64,000 bases of DNA, taken from positions 124,001 through 188,000 of the forward strand of contig NZ_FOHX01000021.1 in the NCBI RefSeq assembly GCF_900111685.1, in the 5' to 3' direction. Below, in pieces: positions 35,843 through 43,741 of this stretch (the stretch's first letter is position 1; the number at the start of each line of letters is the position of its first letter). The DNA is from Nonomuraea wenchangensis (lineage in GTDB: Bacteria > Actinomycetota > Actinomycetes > Streptosporangiales > Streptosporangiaceae). Made by a program: the position numbers and the translations under genes. The notes below the pieces were generated by a model. The model saw only the letters and a list, made by a program, of their open reading frames with translations, did no database searches and was not told the origin of the DNA.

Positions 35843-36526
35843 TCAGCCGGCCGGCGGCGGCTCGCGAAGCACGTAGCCGACGCTGCGCAGGGTGTGGATG
35901 AGCCGCGGCTCGACGTCGTCCACCTTGCGCCGCAGGTAGGACACGTACGACTCCACCACGCCTGCGTCGCCGCCGAAGTCGTAGTTCCAGACGTGGTCGA
36001 GGATCTGCGCCTTCGACAGCACCCGCCCGGCGTTGACCATGAAGTAGTGCAGCAGCTTGAACTCGGTCGGCGACAGCCGCACCTGCCGGCCGCCGCGCCA
36101 GACCTCGCGGGAGTCCTCGTCCAGCTCCAGGTCGGCGACCTTGAGCCGGGTGGCGGGCGCGCCCTCGACGCGGGTGCGGCGGAGCACCGCCCGGATGCGG
36201 GCCTGCACCTCCTCCAGGCTGAACGGCTTGGTCACGTAGTCGTCGCCCACCCGCAGGCCGGCGATCTTGTCCTCGGTGGCGTCGCGGGCGGTGAGGAAGA
36301 GCACGGGCGCGTCGATCCGCTTGGCGACCTCCAGGCCGTCGAGGTCGGGGAGCATCACGTCGAGCACCACGAGGTCGGGCGAGGCGCGTTCGGCCACCTC
36401 GACGGCCTCCTGCCCGTCGGCGGCGGTCAGGACCTCGAACCCGGAGAAGCGCAGGCTGGCGGAGAGCAGGTCCCTGATGCTGGGTTCGTCGTCCACCACC
36501 ATGATCAGCGCCTCGGGTTTCGTCAC
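35843..36526 (-). CDS. OmpR-family response regulator with shortened receiver
   Basis: This 227-residue protein has a receiver (1-118) with LVVLDVMLPDLDG (phospho-acceptor Asp), LFLTARDATED and DYVTKPFS, plus an OmpR winged helix (130-225; SYVSYLRRKVDD, LRSVGYVLREP). Compared with its paralogue at 37980-38675 it lacks about four residues after the third helix (AKRIDAPVLF against VRRLRGGGLHTPVVF) and one Gly before DDYVTK. The conserved residues remain, but folding or dimerisation may differ. The start is a GTG without a clear ribosome site; an ATG eight codons later is an alternative. It lies 41 bp behind the kinase gene. Confidence 0.88.
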   Translation of the reverse strand: MTKPEALIMVVDDEPSIRDLLSASLRFSGFEVLTAADGQEAVEVAERASPDLVVLDVMLPDLDGLEVAKRIDAPVLFLTARDATEDKIAGLRVGDDYVTKPFSLEEVQARIRAVLRRTRVEGAPATRLKVADLELDEDSREVWRGGRQVRLSPTEFKLLHYFMVNAGRVLSKAQILDHVWNYDFGGDAGVVESYVSYLRRKVDDVEPRLIHTLRSVGYVLREPPPAG

Positions 36527-36567
36527 CTACTTACAGTGACAAAACGACCTGAGGGTTAGCTGAACGG

Positions 36568-37980
36568 TCACTCCAAAGCTAGTGGGAGTTCGACCCGGAA
36601 CGTGGAGCCGTCCTCGACGGTGCTGGTCACGGTGACCTCGCCGCCGTGGGCCCGTACGAGCGCCTGGACGATGGCGAGGCCGAGCCCGCTGCCCCGTTCC
36701 TCGGTCGAGCGGCGGCGGGCGCGGGCGGAGTCGGCCCGGTAGAAGCGCTCGAAGACGTGCTCGACCTGCTCCGGGGTGAGCCCGGGGCCCTGGTCGGCGA
36801 CCTCCAGGAAGACCTGCTCGCCGCCGGCGCCGACCCTGACGATGATCGGCGAGGCGGGCTCGGTGTGGACGATGGCGTTGGTGACGAGGTTGCTGACGAC
36901 CTGGCGCAGGCGTACCTCGTCGCCGGAGACGATCAGGGCCGCGCCGCCGACGACGTCGAGCTTGATCGTACGGTCGGGCGCGATGATCCGGGCGTCCTGC
37001 ACGGCGTCGGCGGCCAGCGCCAGCATGTCCACCGGGCGCATCCGCAGCGGACGCTGCTGGTCCACCCTGGCCAGCAGGAGCAGGTCGTCCACCAGCAGGC
37101 TCATCCGGCCGGCCGCCTTCTCCACGCGCTGCATGAGCTCGACGGGGTCGGCGGAGGGGTTCTGGCGGGCGTACTCGGCGAAGCCGCGGATGGAGGTGAG
37201 GGGGGTGCGCAGCTCGTGGGAGGCGTCGCCGACGAACTGGCGCATGCGGTCCTCGGAGCGCCGGGCCGCCTCCTCGGAGGCCGAACGGGCGGCGAACGCG
37301 GCCTCGATCTGGGCGAGCATGCCGTTGAGCGACCTCGCCAGGCTGCCCACCTCCGTACGGGGGTCGGCGTCGGGGACCCGGCGGCCCAGCTCGCCGCCGG
37401 CGATGGCCTCGGCGGTGCGCTCGATCTGGGCGAGCGGGCGCATGCTGCGCCGGACGATGGTGACGCCCACGACGGCGAGGATGAGCAGGCTGCCGCCGCC
37501 GCCCAGCAGCTCGATGAGCACGAGCCGCTTGGTGATCGCGTCGACCTCCTCCAGGTCCACGGCGACGACGAGCGTGGTGCGCCGCACCTCCCGCTCCAGC
37601 ACCCGCCATTCGCCGTCGCCGCTGCCGGCTTGTGCGGTGTAGGCGTCCTGGCGGGGCGCGCCGGCGAGGAGGGGCTTGGGCTTGGCGTCCACGTCGCGGT
37701 CGGTCAGCATCGGCACGAAGTCGCCGCCGGGCTCCTTGACCAGGACGATCGCGTCCGACTCGATGAGGATGGGCCGCTCGGGGGTCTCCCTGTCGTTGCG
37801 CCGGTCGTTGAGGATCTTCTTGTGCATGCGCTCGCTGAGCAGCGTGAGCTGCCCGTCCACGCGGTCGATGAGGTAGCCGTGCAGCACCGACACGCTGACC
37901 AGGCCGATGAAGACCATGCCGAAGCCGAGCAGCGCCAGCATGGACGCCATCAGCTTGATCCTCAGCGGTAGCCGGGTCAT
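36568..37980 (-). CDS. Two-component sensor histidine kinase
   Basis: This 470-residue kinase has helix 1 (LMASMLALLGFGMVFIGLVS), an extracytoplasmic loop (about 30-165), helix 2 (LLGGGGSLLILAVVGVTIV), HAMP (190-240), HisKA with VGDASHELRTPLTSIRGFAE (the phospho-accepting His), then HATPase with SNLVTNAIVHT, DQGPGLTPEQVEHVFERFYR and GSGLGLAIVQALV. The start codon shares its A with the stop of the upstream response regulator (TGATG). Two response regulators flank it in one operon. The sensed signal is unknown. Confidence 0.93.
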   Translation of the reverse strand: MTRLPLRIKLMASMLALLGFGMVFIGLVSVSVLHGYLIDRVDGQLTLLSERMHKKILNDRRNDRETPERPILIESDAIVLVKEPGGDFVPMLTDRDVDAKPKPLLAGAPRQDAYTAQAGSGDGEWRVLEREVRRTTLVVAVDLEEVDAITKRLVLIELLGGGGSLLILAVVGVTIVRRSMRPLAQIERTAEAIAGGELGRRVPDADPRTEVGSLARSLNGMLAQIEAAFAARSASEEAARRSEDRMRQFVGDASHELRTPLTSIRGFAEYARQNPSADPVELMQRVEKAAGRMSLLVDDLLLLARVDQQRPLRMRPVDMLALAADAVQDARIIAPDRTIKLDVVGGAALIVSGDEVRLRQVVSNLVTNAIVHTEPASPIIVRVGAGGEQVFLEVADQGPGLTPEQVEHVFERFYRADSARARRRSTEERGSGLGLAIVQALVRAHGGEVTVTSTVEDGSTFRVELPLALE

Positions 37981-38675
37981 CAGGAGCTCGGGGGCAGGCG
38001 CAGCACGTATCCGACGCCCCGCAGGGTGTGGATGAGGCGGGGGCTCCGGTTGTCGATCTTGCGGCGGAGCACGGACACGTACGACTCGACGATGCCCACC
38101 TCGCCGCGGAAGTCGTAGTCCCAGACGTGGTCGAGGATCTGCGGCTTGGACAGGACGCGGCCGGCGTTCGTCATGAAGTAGCGCAGCAGCTTGAACTCGG
38201 TCGGCGACAGCGGCACGGCGGCGCCTCCGCGCCACACCTCGTGGCTCTCCTCGTCCAGCTCGATGTCGGCGAACGTCAGCCGCGGCGGCGCGGCCGGCTG
38301 GTCGCCGCTGGTACGGCGGAGCACCGCGTGGATGCGCGCGATCACCTCCTCCAGGCTGAACGGCTTGGTCACGTAGTCGTCGCCGCCGATCGTGAGGCCG
38401 CGGATCTTGTCCTCGGTCTCGTCACGGGCGGTCAGGAACACCACCGGCGTGTGCAGCCCGCCGCCGCGCAGCCGCCTGACGATCTCGAAACCGTCCAGGT
38501 CGGGCAGCATGACGTCGAGCACGACGAGGTCGGGGCGGTGTCGTTGCACGGCGGCGACGGCGTCGACGCCGCTCTTCGCCGTGGTCACGTCGAAACCCGC
38601 GAACCTGAGGCTCGCGGCGAGGAGTTCGAGGATGTTGGGGTCATCCTCGACGATCAACAGGCGTGATTCCATCAT
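37980..38675 (-). CDS. OmpR-family response regulator
   Basis: This 231-residue regulator has an intact receiver (VEDDPNILELLAASL acidic pocket, LVVLDVMLPDLDG, VVFLTARDETEDKI, GGDDYVTKPFS) and an OmpR DNA-binding domain (LSPTEFKLLRYFM, VESYVSVLRRKID, LRGVGYVLRLP). The start is one of two adjacent ATGs (38675 or 38672). It is the first gene of the response regulator-kinase-response regulator operon and is the likely cognate partner of the kinase. It is about 70% similar to the downstream regulator by eye, so one is probably a duplicate. Confidence 0.92.
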   Translation of the reverse strand: MMESRLLIVEDDPNILELLAASLRFAGFDVTTAKSGVDAVAAVQRHRPDLVVLDVMLPDLDGFEIVRRLRGGGLHTPVVFLTARDETEDKIRGLTIGGDDYVTKPFSLEEVIARIHAVLRRTSGDQPAAPPRLTFADIELDEESHEVWRGGAAVPLSPTEFKLLRYFMTNAGRVLSKPQILDHVWDYDFRGEVGIVESYVSVLRRKIDNRSPRLIHTLRGVGYVLRLPPSS

Positions 38676-38688
38676 GACAAGGATGCCC

Positions 38689-39879
38689 TTATCGGACGAG
38701 TGCTGGGACAATTCCGGCAACATGCTTGGCGATCGCCAGGCTCGACGTGGCCGCGGGCGACGGGGCGTTGCGCACCAGCACCACGTTGCCGTGCACGTCC
38801 ACGACGAAGTCGTCCACCAGCCGGCCGTCCCTGGCCACGGCTTGGGCGCGGACTCCACCGGGCGCGCGCACCAGGTCGGCGGCGTTCAGCTCGGGCACGT
38901 AGCGGCGGGCGGCCCGGACGAAAGCCCCCTTGGCGAGGCTGCCGCGCACCTCCTTGATCCCGGTGCGCCAGTGCTGCCGGGCCAGGCGCAGCGTGCCGGG
39001 CCACCCGAGAATTTGCCGGATATTTCCGAACTTACGCCAGTTGTAGCCCTCGTACGCGAGCGCCAGCACCGCGTTCGGCCCCACCAGCACCTCGCCGCCG
39101 ACCGTACGGGTCAGATGCACCCCCAGGAACGGGTAGCGCGGATCGGGCACCGGATAGATCAGCCCGCGTACGAGCTCCTTCGCCGCGCCCTGAAGCGCGT
39201 AGTACTCACCACGGAACGGGACGATCCGCACCTCCCCCGGCCGCCCGGCCATCGCGGCCAAGGCGTCCGTGCCGAGCCCGCCGCAGACCACCAGGCGGTC
39301 GAAGGTGAAGATCCGGCCGGCGGCCAGCACCTGCACGCCGCCCGCGCGCTCGCGGACGCCGCGTACGGCGTGCGCGAGGCGTACGGACCCGCCCAGCTCC
39401 TCGACGTCCCTGGCGAGCCGGCGGGCGACGGCGGGGAAGTCGCAGATCGCGGTGTGCGGGGAGTGCACCGCGCCGACGCCGACCGCGTGCGGCTCGACCT
39501 CGCGCAGCCCCAGCGCGTCCAGCTCGGCGATGCCGGGGACGCCGTTCGCACGGGCCCGCTCGGCCAGCGCGGCGAGGCCGGCCCGCTCGGCGTGGGTGCT
39601 CGCCACGACGAGCTTGCCCACCTCCTCGTACGGCAGCCCGTGCGCCGCGCAGTAGTCCTTGAGCAGCGCCACGCCCTCCCGGCACAGCCTGGCCTTGAGC
39701 GAGCCGGGCGGGTAGTAGATGCCCGCGTGGACGACGCCGCTGTTGTGCCCGGTCTGGTGGGCGGCGACGCCGTCCTCCTTCTCCAGCACCGTCACCTCGG
39801 CGCCCCGGGTGGCGGCGAGCTCACGCGCCACCGCCAGCCCGACGATCCCGGCGCCCACGATCCCGATTCTCTCCGTCAC
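38689..39879 (-). CDS. lhgO: L-2-hydroxyglutarate oxidase
   Basis: This 396-residue FAD enzyme of the DAO family oxidises L-2-hydroxyglutarate to 2-oxoglutarate, either for metabolite repair or lysine-linked catabolism. It opens with the dinucleotide loop GIVGAGIVGLAVARELA and has the LhgO-typical HNSGVVHAGIYYPPGSLKA, GKLVVA, PFRGEYYAL and the C-terminal FVVDVHGNVVLVRNAPSPAA. The start is a GTG. It is monocistronic, 14 bp upstream of the two-component operon on the same strand, so read-through is possible. Confidence 0.92.
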   Translation of the reverse strand: MTERIGIVGAGIVGLAVARELAATRGAEVTVLEKEDGVAAHQTGHNSGVVHAGIYYPPGSLKARLCREGVALLKDYCAAHGLPYEEVGKLVVASTHAERAGLAALAERARANGVPGIAELDALGLREVEPHAVGVGAVHSPHTAICDFPAVARRLARDVEELGGSVRLAHAVRGVRERAGGVQVLAAGRIFTFDRLVVCGGLGTDALAAMAGRPGEVRIVPFRGEYYALQGAAKELVRGLIYPVPDPRYPFLGVHLTRTVGGEVLVGPNAVLALAYEGYNWRKFGNIRQILGWPGTLRLARQHWRTGIKEVRGSLAKGAFVRAARRYVPELNAADLVRAPGGVRAQAVARDGRLVDDFVVDVHGNVVLVRNAPSPAATSSLAIAKHVAGIVPALVR

Positions 39880-39947
39880 ATGACCGATTTTCCCGGCTTA
39901 CCGCCCGTCTCCGCCATATCGGGGCGCATTGGTACGACGCGCGGACC

Positions 39948-40082
39948 TCAGCGGAGGAACCGGGCAACGGCGTTCAGCCACTCTTGGGGCACGCTCCGAG
40001 CGACGGACAGTTCCACCGCCGGCTCGCCGGCCACCACCACCGTAAACCCGCGGCGCCCGGCGGCTCGTACCGGACGCGGGCG
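39948..40082 (-). pseudogene. Possible gene 3'-end remnant
   Basis: Directly after the stop codon of the 132-residue gene (40083) the same frame stays open for about 44 codons. Its end reads FTVVVAGEPAVELSVARSVP, then QEWLNAVARFLR and stop, which looks like a true protein C-terminus with normal codon use. The preceding bases fit better in another frame (ADARVRYEPPGAAG), suggesting a frameshift near 40030-40036. It could be an orphan remnant or a former extension of the upstream gene. Confidence 0.35.
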
Positions 40083-40481
40083 TCAGCGCCCCCCGACCCA
40101 GGAGTAGAAGGCGCCCCGCAGGTGCTTGAAGGAGTGATCGACGTGATCCTCCGACCACTCCACGTCCTCGAGAAGCCGCGCTGGTTCGCCCTGCGGACTC
40201 CAGGCGTAGCCGTAGAGGCTGTGCAAATGGTCGCCCTGCTGGAAGACGACCACCCCATGCTCACGGCGGACCTCCTCGAACGCCATCCCGCCGACGGTGC
40301 GGGGGCCGAGCCGCTCGCCGTCCCGCATGGTGCGGGCGGACGCCTCGATCTCCGCGGATGCGCGGAGGAACCACTGGTCGTCACTGCAGCGGAAGACCAC
40401 GAACGCCACCGTCACGACGCCCGCGAGGGCGAGGACGCCGAAGAACGTCAACGCTCCCCGGCGAGAAACGCCGTCCGACAC
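40083..40481 (-). CDS. Small membrane-anchored hypothetical protein, 132 residues
   Basis: One N-terminal membrane segment (LTFFGVLALAGVVTVAFVVF) anchors a soluble domain of about 100 residues with an even mix of charged and aromatic residues (VVFQQGDHLHSLYGYAWSPQ). The GTG start has GGAGG 5 bases upstream. I do not recognise the family. The soluble part should face outward if the segment is an uncleaved signal anchor. Confidence 0.65.
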   Translation of the reverse strand: MSDGVSRRGALTFFGVLALAGVVTVAFVVFRCSDDQWFLRASAEIEASARTMRDGERLGPRTVGGMAFEEVRREHGVVVFQQGDHLHSLYGYAWSPQGEPARLLEDVEWSEDHVDHSFKHLRGAFYSWVGGR

Positions 40482-40565
40482 CGCGCCTCCAGGTGATCGT
40501 CGCGGGTGGGGCTTCTGATGATCGTAAACGGAAAGGCATCACGGAGTGCGGCCTGCCTCCGGTCA

Positions 40566-40589
40566 CCAATCGAACTTAAGTACGATTGG
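40566..40589. promoter_or_regulatory. 24-bp near-perfect palindrome over a leaderless promoter
   Basis: The arms CCAATCG (40566-40572) and CGATTGG (40583-40589) flank the inner palindrome ACTTAAGT; 22 of 24 positions are symmetric. A TACGAT -10 (40581-40586) lies within it and ends 6 bases before the ATG at 40593, so any protein bound here would block transcription of that gene. Confidence 0.65.
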
Positions 40590-40592
40590 CGT

Positions 40593-40967
40593 ATGTACGT
40601 CCCGCCCGAGTGGCCCGCCGAGGTCCGTCCGCCCAGCGTCCCCGACTGGGAGACCTCGGCCGTGGCCTGGCTGCTCGACGCGGTCCCGCCCGATTACCGC
40701 GCCTACGAGGTGCTCCGCCGCCACCCGGTGGCCCTGGCCAGCATGGCCAGGCACCACGTGAGCTCGGCGGTCGAGGCCGCCCGCGCCGGCTACCGCGCCG
40801 CCGCCGTCGATCTCAAGGGCCATCTGCCGCCGCACGCGATCGAGGCGGTGCTGGACGCCTACCGGCAGGAGGGTCCGCGCCTGGTCCGGCTGTCACGCTC
40901 GATCGAGGTGGTGGAGCGGGCGCTGCGCGGCGACATGTTCACCGCGACCATGCGCGGCGGCCGGTGA
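40593..40967 (+). CDS. Hypothetical actinobacterial protein, 124 residues
   Basis: This is a soluble, largely helical protein with an N-terminal Pro-rich segment (MYVPPEWPAEVRPP) and amphipathic helices such as ASMARHHVSSAVEAARAGYR. I do not recognise a named domain, and no HTH is obvious. The ATG is preferred over upstream in-frame codons because a TACGAT -10 ends 6 bases before it, giving a leaderless mRNA. The strong palindrome in the promoter shows it is tightly regulated, possibly by an unlinked repressor. Confidence 0.75.
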   Translation: MYVPPEWPAEVRPPSVPDWETSAVAWLLDAVPPDYRAYEVLRRHPVALASMARHHVSSAVEAARAGYRAAAVDLKGHLPPHAIEAVLDAYRQEGPRLVRLSRSIEVVERALRGDMFTATMRGGR

Positions 40968-40974
40968 CGCCCGG

Positions 40975-41991
40975 TCAGGCGGTCCTGCGGGCGATGAAGG
41001 TGATCACGCCGATGGCCGTCGCCGCCGCCGCGAGCCAGATCAGCACGTCCTTCAGCGACAGCCCGCCGTCCGCCTGGCCGTCCGCCCGGGCGTCCAGGCT
41101 GCTCTCGGCCTTCGCGGGGCTGGGCGTGGGCGTGGGGGTGGCGCTCGGCGAGGCGGCGGCCCGCGCGCGGGCGGGCAGCGGCACCCGGTAGACCGGGCTG
41201 CGCACCCCCTCGCTGCCGGTGAGCAGGGCCTTGCCGTCCGCCGTGAACGCGATCGACTCCGCCTGCTCCAGCTGCGGCATCGCCACCCTGGCGATCGTCT
41301 CGCCGGAGGGCTTGTAGAGGGTGGCGGAGAAGTAGGTGCGCACGACGTACGAGGAGCCGTCCGGCGCGTACGCGGCGTCGGTCGCCATGATGGGCGCGGC
41401 GGCCACCTTGCGCAGCACGTTCGTCCGGTCGGTGCGCAGCGTCTTCGGCGCGGCGTAGACCGAGCCCGCGAACTCCTTGGACACCACGTAGAGCCGCCCG
41501 GTCCTCGGGTTGACCATGATGCCCTCGGCGTTGCGCGCGCCGTCGGCGTAGCGGAACCGGTAGCGCACGGCGGGCAGCGTGGCGTCGCCGATCCGCTGCG
41601 GCTCCATCACCTTGTAGATCGACACGTCGGGCCAGGCGCCGTCGAGGTTGTCGCCGATGTCGGCGAACCAGAGCACGCCGCGCCCGGTGCGCGGGTCCTT
41701 GCTCGCGGCCATCGCCTCCCAGTCGCGCGCCTCCGCGCCGCGTACCTGGTAGGTCGCCCGTGTGCGCCCCTCGCCGTCCACGGCGTAGAACGTCGGGGCG
41801 GCGGCGCTGTCGTTGTGCGTGTAGTAGATGCCGGGGTGGGTGGGCGAGACGGCCAGGCCGCTGGACTCGGTGATCCTCGGGTCCTTGAACGTGAAGAGCT
41901 TCTCCATCCGCTCGTCGTCGGCCGCCGCCGCAGGAGCGGGCACAACGATCAAAAAGCAGGCCGCGAGCACGGCCGCGAGCATCCGGATCAT
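40975..41991 (-). CDS. Surface-anchored secreted protein, probable beta-propeller
   Basis: This 338-residue protein has a signal peptide (MLAAVLAACFLIVVPAPAAA). A region of about 250 residues with repeated strand motifs follows (SGLAVSPTHPGIYYTHND, LWFADIGDNLDGAWPDVSIY, EGIMVNPRTGRLYVVSKE, SIAFTADGKALLTGSEG), indicating a beta-propeller. A Ser/Pro/Thr stalk (SPSATPTPTPSPAKAE) and a C-terminal helix (VLIWLAAAATAIGVITFIA) with a basic end suggest membrane anchoring with an outward-facing propeller. The start at 41991 follows a G-rich site. No catalytic signature is assigned. Confidence 0.75.
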   Translation of the reverse strand: MIRMLAAVLAACFLIVVPAPAAAADDERMEKLFTFKDPRITESSGLAVSPTHPGIYYTHNDSAAAPTFYAVDGEGRTRATYQVRGAEARDWEAMAASKDPRTGRGVLWFADIGDNLDGAWPDVSIYKVMEPQRIGDATLPAVRYRFRYADGARNAEGIMVNPRTGRLYVVSKEFAGSVYAAPKTLRTDRTNVLRKVAAAPIMATDAAYAPDGSSYVVRTYFSATLYKPSGETIARVAMPQLEQAESIAFTADGKALLTGSEGVRSPVYRVPLPARARAAASPSATPTPTPSPAKAESSLDARADGQADGGLSLKDVLIWLAAAATAIGVITFIARRTA

Positions 41992-42078
41992 GACATCCCC
42001 CACGCCGCCATCATGCCCCACCGGCGCGCCGGGAAGCGTCTGGCCTGGAGTGCGCTCCAGGTCTTTAGGGTTGGAACT

Positions 42079-43047
42079 ATGGACTATGTCAACCTCGGAC
42101 GCAGTGGCCTTCAGGTCAGCCCCCTCTGCCTCGGCACCATGAACTTCGGCCCGCAGACTTCGGAGGAAGACTCCTTCGCGATCATGGATCGGGCCCTGGA
42201 GCTGGGCATCAACTTCTTCGACACCGCCAACGTCTACGGCTGGAAGCTGGGCGAGGGCATCACCGAGAACATCATCGGCAGGTGGTTCGCCCAGGGCGGC
42301 GGGCGGCGCGAGAAGACCGTCATCGCGACCAAGCTCTACGGCGGCATGAGCGAGTGGCCGAACGACAGCAAGCTGTCGGCGCTCAACATCCGCCGGGCCT
42401 GCGACGCCTCGCTGAAGCGCATGCAGACCGACTACATCGACATCTACCAGGCGCACCACGTCGACCGGAACACCCCGTTCGAGGAGTTCTGGGAGGCGAT
42501 GGAGGTCCTGCGCCAGCAGGGCAAGATCCTGTACGTCGGCTCCTCGAACTTCGCCGGCTGGCACATCGCCAAGGCCCAGGAAACCGCCGCCCGGCGCAAC
42601 TTCCTCGGCCTGGTCAGCGAGCAGTCCCACTACAACCTGCTCACCCGCGCGGTCGAGCTGGAGGTGCTGCCCGCCTGCGAGGACTACGGGCTCGGCGTGA
42701 TCCCGTGGAGCCCGCTGGCCGGCGGCCTGCTGGGCGGCGTGCTCCGCAAGATCGACAAGGGCCGCTCGGCGAGCGAGCAGATCGTCAAGCAGCTGGAGAA
42801 GCACCGCGACAAGATCGAGGCGTACGAGAAGCTCTGCGACGAGCTGGGCGAGGACCCGGCGCACGTGGGCCTGGCCTGGCTGCTCAAGCAGCGGGCGGTC
42901 ACCGCGCCGATCATCGGCCCGCGCACCCTGGAGCAGCTCGAAGGCAGCATGCGCACGCTGGAGATCGAGCTGGACGACGCCGTGCTGACCCGCCTGGACG
43001 AGATCTTCCCCGGTCACCGGACCGCGCCGGAGGACTACGCCTGGTAG
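42079..43047 (+). CDS. Aldo/keto reductase
   Basis: This 322-residue NADPH-dependent TIM-barrel reductase has GTMNFG at strand 1, the catalytic Asp and Tyr in FFDTANVYGW, Lys in VIATKLYG, His in YQAHHVD, and the cofactor end PIIGPRTLEQLEGSM. Relatives include the general AKR proteins of actinomycetes; the substrate is unknown. The -10 TAGGGT (42066-42071) ends 7 bases before the ATG and no ribosome site is present, so the mRNA is probably leaderless. Confidence 0.92.
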   Translation: MDYVNLGRSGLQVSPLCLGTMNFGPQTSEEDSFAIMDRALELGINFFDTANVYGWKLGEGITENIIGRWFAQGGGRREKTVIATKLYGGMSEWPNDSKLSALNIRRACDASLKRMQTDYIDIYQAHHVDRNTPFEEFWEAMEVLRQQGKILYVGSSNFAGWHIAKAQETAARRNFLGLVSEQSHYNLLTRAVELEVLPACEDYGLGVIPWSPLAGGLLGGVLRKIDKGRSASEQIVKQLEKHRDKIEAYEKLCDELGEDPAHVGLAWLLKQRAVTAPIIGPRTLEQLEGSMRTLEIELDDAVLTRLDEIFPGHRTAPEDYAW

Positions 43048-43050
43048 GGC

Positions 43051-43134
43051 TCAGGTGAGCAGCGCGCCGACCACCACGATCAGCAGGAGCAGGCCGAGCA
43101 CCAGGGGCAGCAGCCAAGAACGAGGACGGTCCAC
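43051..43134 (-). CDS. Putative 27-residue single-helix membrane protein
   Basis: A short frame from GTG 43134 to TGA 43051 encodes VDRPRSWLLPLVLGLLLLIV followed by VVGALLT. It is a basic N-terminus followed by one uninterrupted hydrophobic helix, and it exactly fills the gap between two genes. The ribosome site is weak (CCAGGG). Coding is plausible from composition alone; proof needs conservation or proteomics. Confidence 0.45.
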   Translation of the reverse strand: MDRPRSWLLPLVLGLLLLIVVVGALLT

Positions 43135-43144
43135 GCCCTGGAGC

Positions 43145-43702
43145 CTAGCCCGGCTCGGCCGGTGCGAGCGCCCATTCGGCGAGTGACTCGTACCTCACCT
43201 GCGGTCCCGTGTGGCTGCGCACCAGCCGCACCACCTCCGCCCGCCACGGCGAGCCGCTGAACCCGGACAGCGACTCGACCAGCGGGCGGAGGTCCGTCTC
43301 GGTCTTGGCGCGTGCCAGCGTGAGGTGCGGGTGGAGGGGTTTGGCGTCGGTCCCGGTGGCTCCGGCGCGGCGGGCGCCGGCGCGTACGGAGTCGGCGAGC
43401 CTGGTCATGGAGTCGCCGGTGACGCCGATCCAGAAGACGCGGGCGCGGCGGGCCGAGGAGAAGGCGCCGAAGCCGGCGAAGGCCAGGTCGAGCACCCGGT
43501 GCCGGTGCACGGCGCGGGCCAGGCGGGTCTCCAGCTCGGGCAGCGCCCGCTCGGGCACCTCACCGAAGAAGCCCAGCGTGATGTGCCAGGTGGCCCGGTC
43601 GGGCCAGCGCAGCCCCGGCACCTGCCCGACGTGCGGCGCGATCGCGCGTTCGATCTCGTCCAGCACCTCGTCGGGCGGCACCAGGGCCGCGAAGAGCCTC
43701 AT
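43145..43702 (-). CDS. thpR: RNA 2',3'-cyclic phosphodiesterase (2H family)
   Basis: This 185-residue protein of the LigT/ThpR family has the two catalytic HxT motifs: ATWHITLGFFGE (about residue 40) and HPHLTLARAK (about 125). Its start MRLFAALVPPDEV is typical of the family. It hydrolyses 2',3'-cyclic phosphates at RNA ends. It is 39 bp downstream of an MFS gene on the same strand. Confidence 0.92.
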   Translation of the reverse strand: MRLFAALVPPDEVLDEIERAIAPHVGQVPGLRWPDRATWHITLGFFGEVPERALPELETRLARAVHRHRVLDLAFAGFGAFSSARRARVFWIGVTGDSMTRLADSVRAGARRAGATGTDAKPLHPHLTLARAKTETDLRPLVESLSGFSGSPWRAEVVRLVRSHTGPQVRYESLAEWALAPAEPG

Positions 43703-43741
43703 GCCAACACATTGTGCCCGCTCGGGGCGGGCGGGGGCGGG

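Noticed and set aside
36530..36560. GTGACAAAACGACC near the second response regulator, similar to half of the shared lipid-locus element
   Set aside because: Only one half matches, the orientation relative to the gene differs and the distance to the start codon is not conserved.
41992..43017. Minus-strand frame joined upstream of the beta-propeller gene
   Set aside because: It is antisense to the aldo/keto reductase; a signal peptide and ribosome site define the propeller start at 41991.
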